This document shows positions 60,865 to 64,000 of a stretch of 64,000 nucleotides of DNA, in pieces. The notes under the pieces are model-generated. The model was not told the origin of the DNA and did not search any database. It saw only the letters and a list, made by a program, of their open reading frames with translations. The stretch lies in assembly GCF_042697365.1 (NCBI RefSeq), contig NZ_CP137604.1. The stretch is one strand, 5' to 3'. Position 1 is the stretch's first letter, and each line of letters starts with the position of its first letter. Source of the stretch: Brucella pseudintermedia. GTDB lineage: Bacteria > Pseudomonadota > Alphaproteobacteria > Rhizobiales > Rhizobiaceae. Position numbers and translations under genes: made by a program.

Positions 60865-60945
60865 AAATTGGAATCCTTCTCAATATCCAGACCAAGATTC
60901 ACCATTTACGCTTGGCGATGTGAAGCAACCGGATTGGCAATTTTA

Positions 60946-60975
60946 TCGGTTTGGTTTATCAGAATGTCGGTTTGG
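60946..60975. promoter_or_regulatory. Paired TCGGTTTGG sites between arginase and Lrp genes
   Basis: TCGGTTTGG occurs at 60946-60954 and 60967-60975, exactly 21 bp apart (two helical turns) in the 131-bp divergent gap. A weaker relative CGGATTGGC lies near 60930. Such phased sites suit an Lrp-type multimer. Confidence 0.55.
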
Positions 60976-60995
60976 CTTTTCAAAATGGAGAAAGC

Positions 60996-61433
60996 ATGGA
61001 CGATCTGGATGAAAAGCTCATTACGCTTTTGCGCCACAATGGGCGACGCAGCATTTCGGATATTGCTATCGATCTCGGCGTTTCCCGCGCGACAGTGCGC
61101 TCACGCATGGAGCGTCTCGAACAGTCCGGAGACATTATCGGCTATACGGTGATCCTGCGCTCGGACGCCGTGGATCTGCCGGTGCGCGGCATCATGATGA
61201 TCGAAATCGAAGGCCATGTGGCCGATCGTGTCGTCAAGGCGCTTGGCGGTTTTTCAGAAATATCGGCAATCCACACCACCAATGGCCGCTTCGATCTTGT
61301 GGTGGAGCTGGGCGCTGCCACGCTCACCGATTTCGACGCCGTCCTGCGCCGCATCAGGCTGGTGCCGGGCATCAAGGCCAGCGAAACCAATCTGCTGCTG
61401 GCAACGCCACGCTCGACACGGGCAAGGCTTTGA
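60996..61433 (+). CDS. Lrp/AsnC family regulator of arginine catabolism
   Basis: A 145-residue regulator starting MDDLDEKLITLLRHNGRRSI. The HTH is SDIAIDLGVSRATVRSRMERLEQ, followed by the RAM domain to ATPRSTRARL. ATG 60996 follows GGAGAAAGC. It diverges from rocF-ocd with paired operator-like repeats between. In Agrobacterium and Brucella relatives, such a regulator activates arc/ocd genes in response to arginine or ornithine; the same is inferred here. Confidence 0.88.
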   Translation: MDDLDEKLITLLRHNGRRSISDIAIDLGVSRATVRSRMERLEQSGDIIGYTVILRSDAVDLPVRGIMMIEIEGHVADRVVKALGGFSEISAIHTTNGRFDLVVELGAATLTDFDAVLRRIRLVPGIKASETNLLLATPRSTRARL

Positions 61434-61435
61434 TT

Positions 61436-61465
61436 ACAAAACCCGGCATTGGTGCCGGGTTTTGT
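61436..61465. terminator. Bidirectional terminator after the Lrp gene
   Basis: ACAAAACCCGGC, loop ATTGGT, GCCGGGTTTTGT form a perfect 12-bp stem with AT-rich ends, shared with the convergent nemA gene. Confidence 0.88.
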
Positions 61466-61474
61466 ATTTCATGA

Positions 61475-62590
61475 TCAGGCAAGCGCGGGGTAGTCTGTAT
61501 ACCCCTTGGCGCCACCGCCATACATGTGCTGCTGGTCGAGTTCGTTCAGCGGTGCGTTGTCCTTCAGGCGACGCACAAGGTCCGGATTGGCAATGAAGGG
61601 CTTGCCGAAAGCCACGACGTCCGCGCGGCCGCTTTCGACCTCCTTTTCAGCAAGCGCACGGTCATAGCCATTATTGACCATCCATGCAGCCTTGCCGCCC
61701 GCATCGCGATAGATCTGTTTGAGACGCGCATAGTCAAACGGCTGCGGCCCCTGCTGGAAATCACGTGGACCGCCGGTCGCACCTTCGATGATGTGGATAT
61801 AAGCCAGCCCGTAACCCGCCAGTTTCTCGACCACATAATCGAACAGCGGCTGCGGATCAGGATCAGAAGCGTCATTGGCTGGCGTGACCGGCGAAAGGCG
61901 AATACCAACCTTTCCGGCACCGACCGCCTTCGTCACCGCATCGACGACTTCCAGCAGGAAGCGGGCGCGGTTTTCAATCGAGCCGCCATATTCATCGGTG
62001 CGGTGGTTGCTGCCCGAACGCAGGAATTGATCGATCAGGTAGCCGTTTGCGGCATGGATTTCCACACCATCGAAACCTGCCACTTCAACCGCGTCCTTGG
62101 CCGCCTTGCCGTAGGTGGCGACGATTTCCGGCAGTTCGCTCTTGTTGAGGGCGCGCGGTTCCGAGGTCGGCGCGAAGCTGCCCGTGCCATCAGGCTGAAC
62201 CAGATAGGTCTTCGACTTTGCCGTGATCGCGGAAGGCGCGACCGGCTGGCCTCCATTCGGCTGCAGCGAAGTGTGCGAAATGCGGCCCACATGCCACATC
62301 TGCACCACGATCTTGCCGCCCGCCGCATGAACGGCATCCGTCACACGCTTCCAGCCAGCGAGCTGTTCAGCGGAATAAAGACCCGGCACATCGGCATAGC
62401 CCTGTCCCTGATGACTGATTGGCGTTGCCTCAGTGATGATGAGGCCGGCACTTGCGCGCTGTTCGTAATAGGTGACGTTCAGATCATTGGGCACGGCGCG
62501 CGGGGAACGATTGCGCGTCAGCGGTGCCATGACGATGCGGTTTGCGAGCTTGAGATCGCCTACGGTAACAGGATCGAACAATGAGGCCAT
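61475..62590 (-). CDS. nemA: Old yellow enzyme, N-ethylmaleimide/alkene reductase
   Basis: A 371-residue FMN-dependent reductase of activated alkenes and electrophiles. Motifs are MAPLTRNRSPRAVPND near the N-terminus, QMWHVGRISHTSLQP, GFDGVEIHAANGYLIDQFLR with active-site residues, and YGGSIENRARFLLEVVDAV. The C-terminus has GRADVVAFGKPFIANPDLVR. Length is standard. It lies 59 bp downstream of an ArsR regulator gene in the same direction, an arrangement typical of electrophile-responsive repressors with their reductase. Confidence 0.93.
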   Translation of the reverse strand: MASLFDPVTVGDLKLANRIVMAPLTRNRSPRAVPNDLNVTYYEQRASAGLIITEATPISHQGQGYADVPGLYSAEQLAGWKRVTDAVHAAGGKIVVQMWHVGRISHTSLQPNGGQPVAPSAITAKSKTYLVQPDGTGSFAPTSEPRALNKSELPEIVATYGKAAKDAVEVAGFDGVEIHAANGYLIDQFLRSGSNHRTDEYGGSIENRARFLLEVVDAVTKAVGAGKVGIRLSPVTPANDASDPDPQPLFDYVVEKLAGYGLAYIHIIEGATGGPRDFQQGPQPFDYARLKQIYRDAGGKAAWMVNNGYDRALAEKEVESGRADVVAFGKPFIANPDLVRRLKDNAPLNELDQQHMYGGGAKGYTDYPALA

Positions 62591-62649
62591 GGATACATTT
62601 CCTTCAAGTGGGAAAGATTGGGCGGGTGCAAAAGTGGGTTTCAGGACAG

Positions 62650-62958
62650 TTAAAGATTGGACAAGGCTTTGACAAAAGCGGCTATCGCCTTCTCATCGCG
62701 CTTGTAGAAGGTCCATTGCCCGACACGGTGGGGCGTGATCAGCCCCGCTTTGGTCAATACGGACAAATGGGCGGAAACGGACGACTGGGAGAGGCCGCAC
62801 CGTTCGAACTGGCCCGCGCACACGCCCATCTCCAGAGGCATGTGCTGGCCGGAGAAATGATTCTCCGGCTCCTTGAGCCAGCTCAAAATGTCGAGACGCA
62901 CGGGATTGGCGAGCGCCTTCAATATCTCGTCCAGAGGTATGGGCTGAACATCCGACAT
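62650..62958 (-). CDS. ArsR family transcriptional regulator
   Basis: A 102-residue winged-helix regulator (LDEILKALANPVRLDILSWL, QSSVSAHLSVLTKAGLITPH, VGQWTFYKRDEKAIAAFV). The start ATG 62958 follows GAGGTGACTGCG; a longer frame to 62988 lacks a ribosome-binding site. Two Cys (VCAGQFERCGLS) between the helices could sense thiol-reactive compounds, which would fit the nemA reductase downstream. It lacks the classical CVC metal motif. Confidence 0.86.
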   Translation of the reverse strand: MSDVQPIPLDEILKALANPVRLDILSWLKEPENHFSGQHMPLEMGVCAGQFERCGLSQSSVSAHLSVLTKAGLITPHRVGQWTFYKRDEKAIAAFVKALSNL

Positions 62959-63151
62959 CGCAGTCACCTCGCTGATCTTCCAATGCATATCGTCATTTCC
63001 CGATATAAGTATTGCTAAAATCCGATTTAAAAAGATGCAGCCCGATCACATCGCCGTGAACAGCCTTTCCTGTGGAACATCGGCCCTGCCTTGATTGCGC
63101 CGGAGAAGCATCCGACTATGTTCGCCGTAATCGTATAGAGTTGGGAAGCAT

Positions 63152-64000
63152 ATGGCCGATATTACCAAGCGCATTGCCGGGACCATCGCGGCGGAAATCA
63201 ACGCAAAACCAGATCAGGCACTTGCGGCCATCGGCCTGCTGGATGAAGGCGCGACCGTGCCTTTCGTCGCGCGATACCGCAAGGAAGTCACCGGCGGCCT
63301 TGACGATACGCAGTTGCGCCAGCTTTCCGAGCGCCTCGCTTATTTGCGCGAACTGGAAGCTCGCCGCGCTTCGATCCTGGAATCCATTGACAGTCAGGGA
63401 AAAATGACTCCTGAACTGGAGCTCAAGATTGCGGGCGTCCAGACAAAGGCCGAACTGGAAGATCTTTATCTGCCCTACAAGCCGAAGCGCCGCACCAAGG
63501 CGGAAATCGCCCGCGAGCGTGGACTGGGGCCGCTTGCCGAAGCAATTCTTGCCGACCGTAGCCTCGTGCCAGCCGAAATCGCCACGCAATACATCACTGC
63601 CGATGTTGCCGATGTGAAGGCTGCACTGGAGGGCGCGCGCGACATTATCGCAGAAGGTTTTGCGGAAAATGCCGAACTGATCGGCAATTTGCGCAATTAC
63701 CTCAAGGAGAAGGCCGTTTTGCGCTCGCGCGTCGTGGACGGCAAGCAGGAGGCGGGCGCGAAATTCTCCGACTATTTCGATCATGCCGAGCGCTGGGCGA
63801 CCGTCGCCGGCCACCGTGCGCTGGCCATGCTGCGCGGGCGCAATGAGGATTTTCTGTCGCTCGACATCGAAATTGATGCCGACGACACTTCGCCAATAAA
63901 ACCGGTCGAGCGCAAGATCGCCGCCGCCTATAATATCGGCGCCACCCTTCCCGGCGACCGCTGGCTGATGGAAGTTGCAGGCTGGGCTTGGCGCGTGAAA
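63152..64000 (+). CDS. tex: RNA-binding protein Tex, N-terminal part (cut by window end)
   Basis: The first 283 codons of Tex, an RNA-binding transcription accessory protein. It begins MADITKRIAGTIAAEINAKP, then ALAAIGLLDEGATVPFVARY, RKEVTGGLDDTQLRQLSERL and ELEDLYLPYKPKRRTKAEIA, the Tex N-terminal signature. The YqgF-like, HhH and S1 domains are expected past the window. GGGAAGCAT precedes the ATG. No stop occurs before 64000. Confidence 0.93.
   Translation, partial: MADITKRIAGTIAAEINAKPDQALAAIGLLDEGATVPFVARYRKEVTGGLDDTQLRQLSERLAYLRELEARRASILESIDSQGKMTPELELKIAGVQTKAELEDLYLPYKPKRRTKAEIARERGLGPLAEAILADRSLVPAEIATQYITADVADVKAALEGARDIIAEGFAENAELIGNLRNYLKEKAVLRSRVVDGKQEAGAKFSDYFDHAERWATVAGHRALAMLRGRNEDFLSLDIEIDADDTSPIKPVERKIAAAYNIGATLPGDRWLMEVAGWAWRVK

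Noticed and set aside
1..64000. CRISPR arrays, prophage or rRNA operon
   Set aside because: No regularly spaced short repeats, no phage structural genes and no rRNA sequence were seen; the only mobile DNA is the IS1182-type element and the possible inverted-repeat element.

Overview
The window is a high-GC alphaproteobacterial chromosome segment, most likely from the Brucella/Ochrobactrum group (Brucellaceae). The evidence is the linked set of CtrA-pathway genes (sciP, eipA, chpT, ctrA), the fused anthranilate synthase trpE(G) with a 16-codon tryptophan leader, the choXWV choline transporter, an OmpW porin, arginase next to ornithine cyclodeaminase, and the GAGCATG-type intergenic palindromes seen between genes. 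An intact IS1182-type element and an AT-rich duplicated island fit an environmental Ochrobactrum-like member better than a classical Brucella species, but this is inference.

Layout. 1-5.9 kb: a MoxR/DUF58/BatA-type envelope operon. 5.8-8.4 kb: an AT-rich island with a 1.32 kb tandem duplication carrying two DUF1460 (NlpC/P60-like amidase) paralogues and fragments of both flanking genes. 8.4-17.4 kb: GNAT, glutathionyl-hydroquinone reductase, OmpW, Nudix, metallophosphoesterase, an IS1182-family element inserted in a hairpin terminator, leuA with a Leu-rich leader peptide, and a CDF metal exporter. 17.8-27.3 kb: trpE(G) with its trpL attenuator, Lrp, MarR plus MFS, a DMT exporter, LysR, an Rsm22-type methyltransferase and a DUF2333 protein. 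27.8-37.4 kb: choXWV, dppABCDF and a HugZ-like protein separated from dppA by a dyad-rich regulatory region. 37.5-46 kb: NolR-like ArsR, SpoU methyltransferase, mnmA, sciP, eipA, chpT, a receiver protein, ctrA and a FliJ-like gene. 46-50.9 kb: an AbrB-family transporter, a VOC protein, an aminotransferase/dehydrogenase pair that may build the diaminoglucose backbone of lipid A, tRNA-Met and a truncated haemoglobin. 51.1-58.7 kb: a compact operon encoding a carrier protein, an acyl-CoA dehydrogenase-like flavoprotein, an amino acid:carrier-protein ligase, a DUF1839 protein and a GH2 glycosidase, facing a double-domain alpha/beta hydrolase. 58.8-64 kb: arginine catabolism (ornithine cyclodeaminase, arginase and a divergent Lrp regulator), an old yellow enzyme with an ArsR regulator, and the start of tex.

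How the genes work together. SciP, ChpT and CtrA belong to the cell-cycle phosphorelay, and the ctrA upstream region has six GANTC sites in 132 bp, which fits CcrM-methylation control. Two amino-acid genes (trpE(G), leuA) carry peptide-coding attenuators. The most novel-looking unit is the aminoacyl carrier protein operon at 51.1-58.7 kb. It has a complete tRNA-synthetase-like loading enzyme and a tailoring flavoenzyme, but no recognisable condensing enzyme nearby, so its product is unknown. The duplicated DUF1460 genes are the second candidate for unusual biology.
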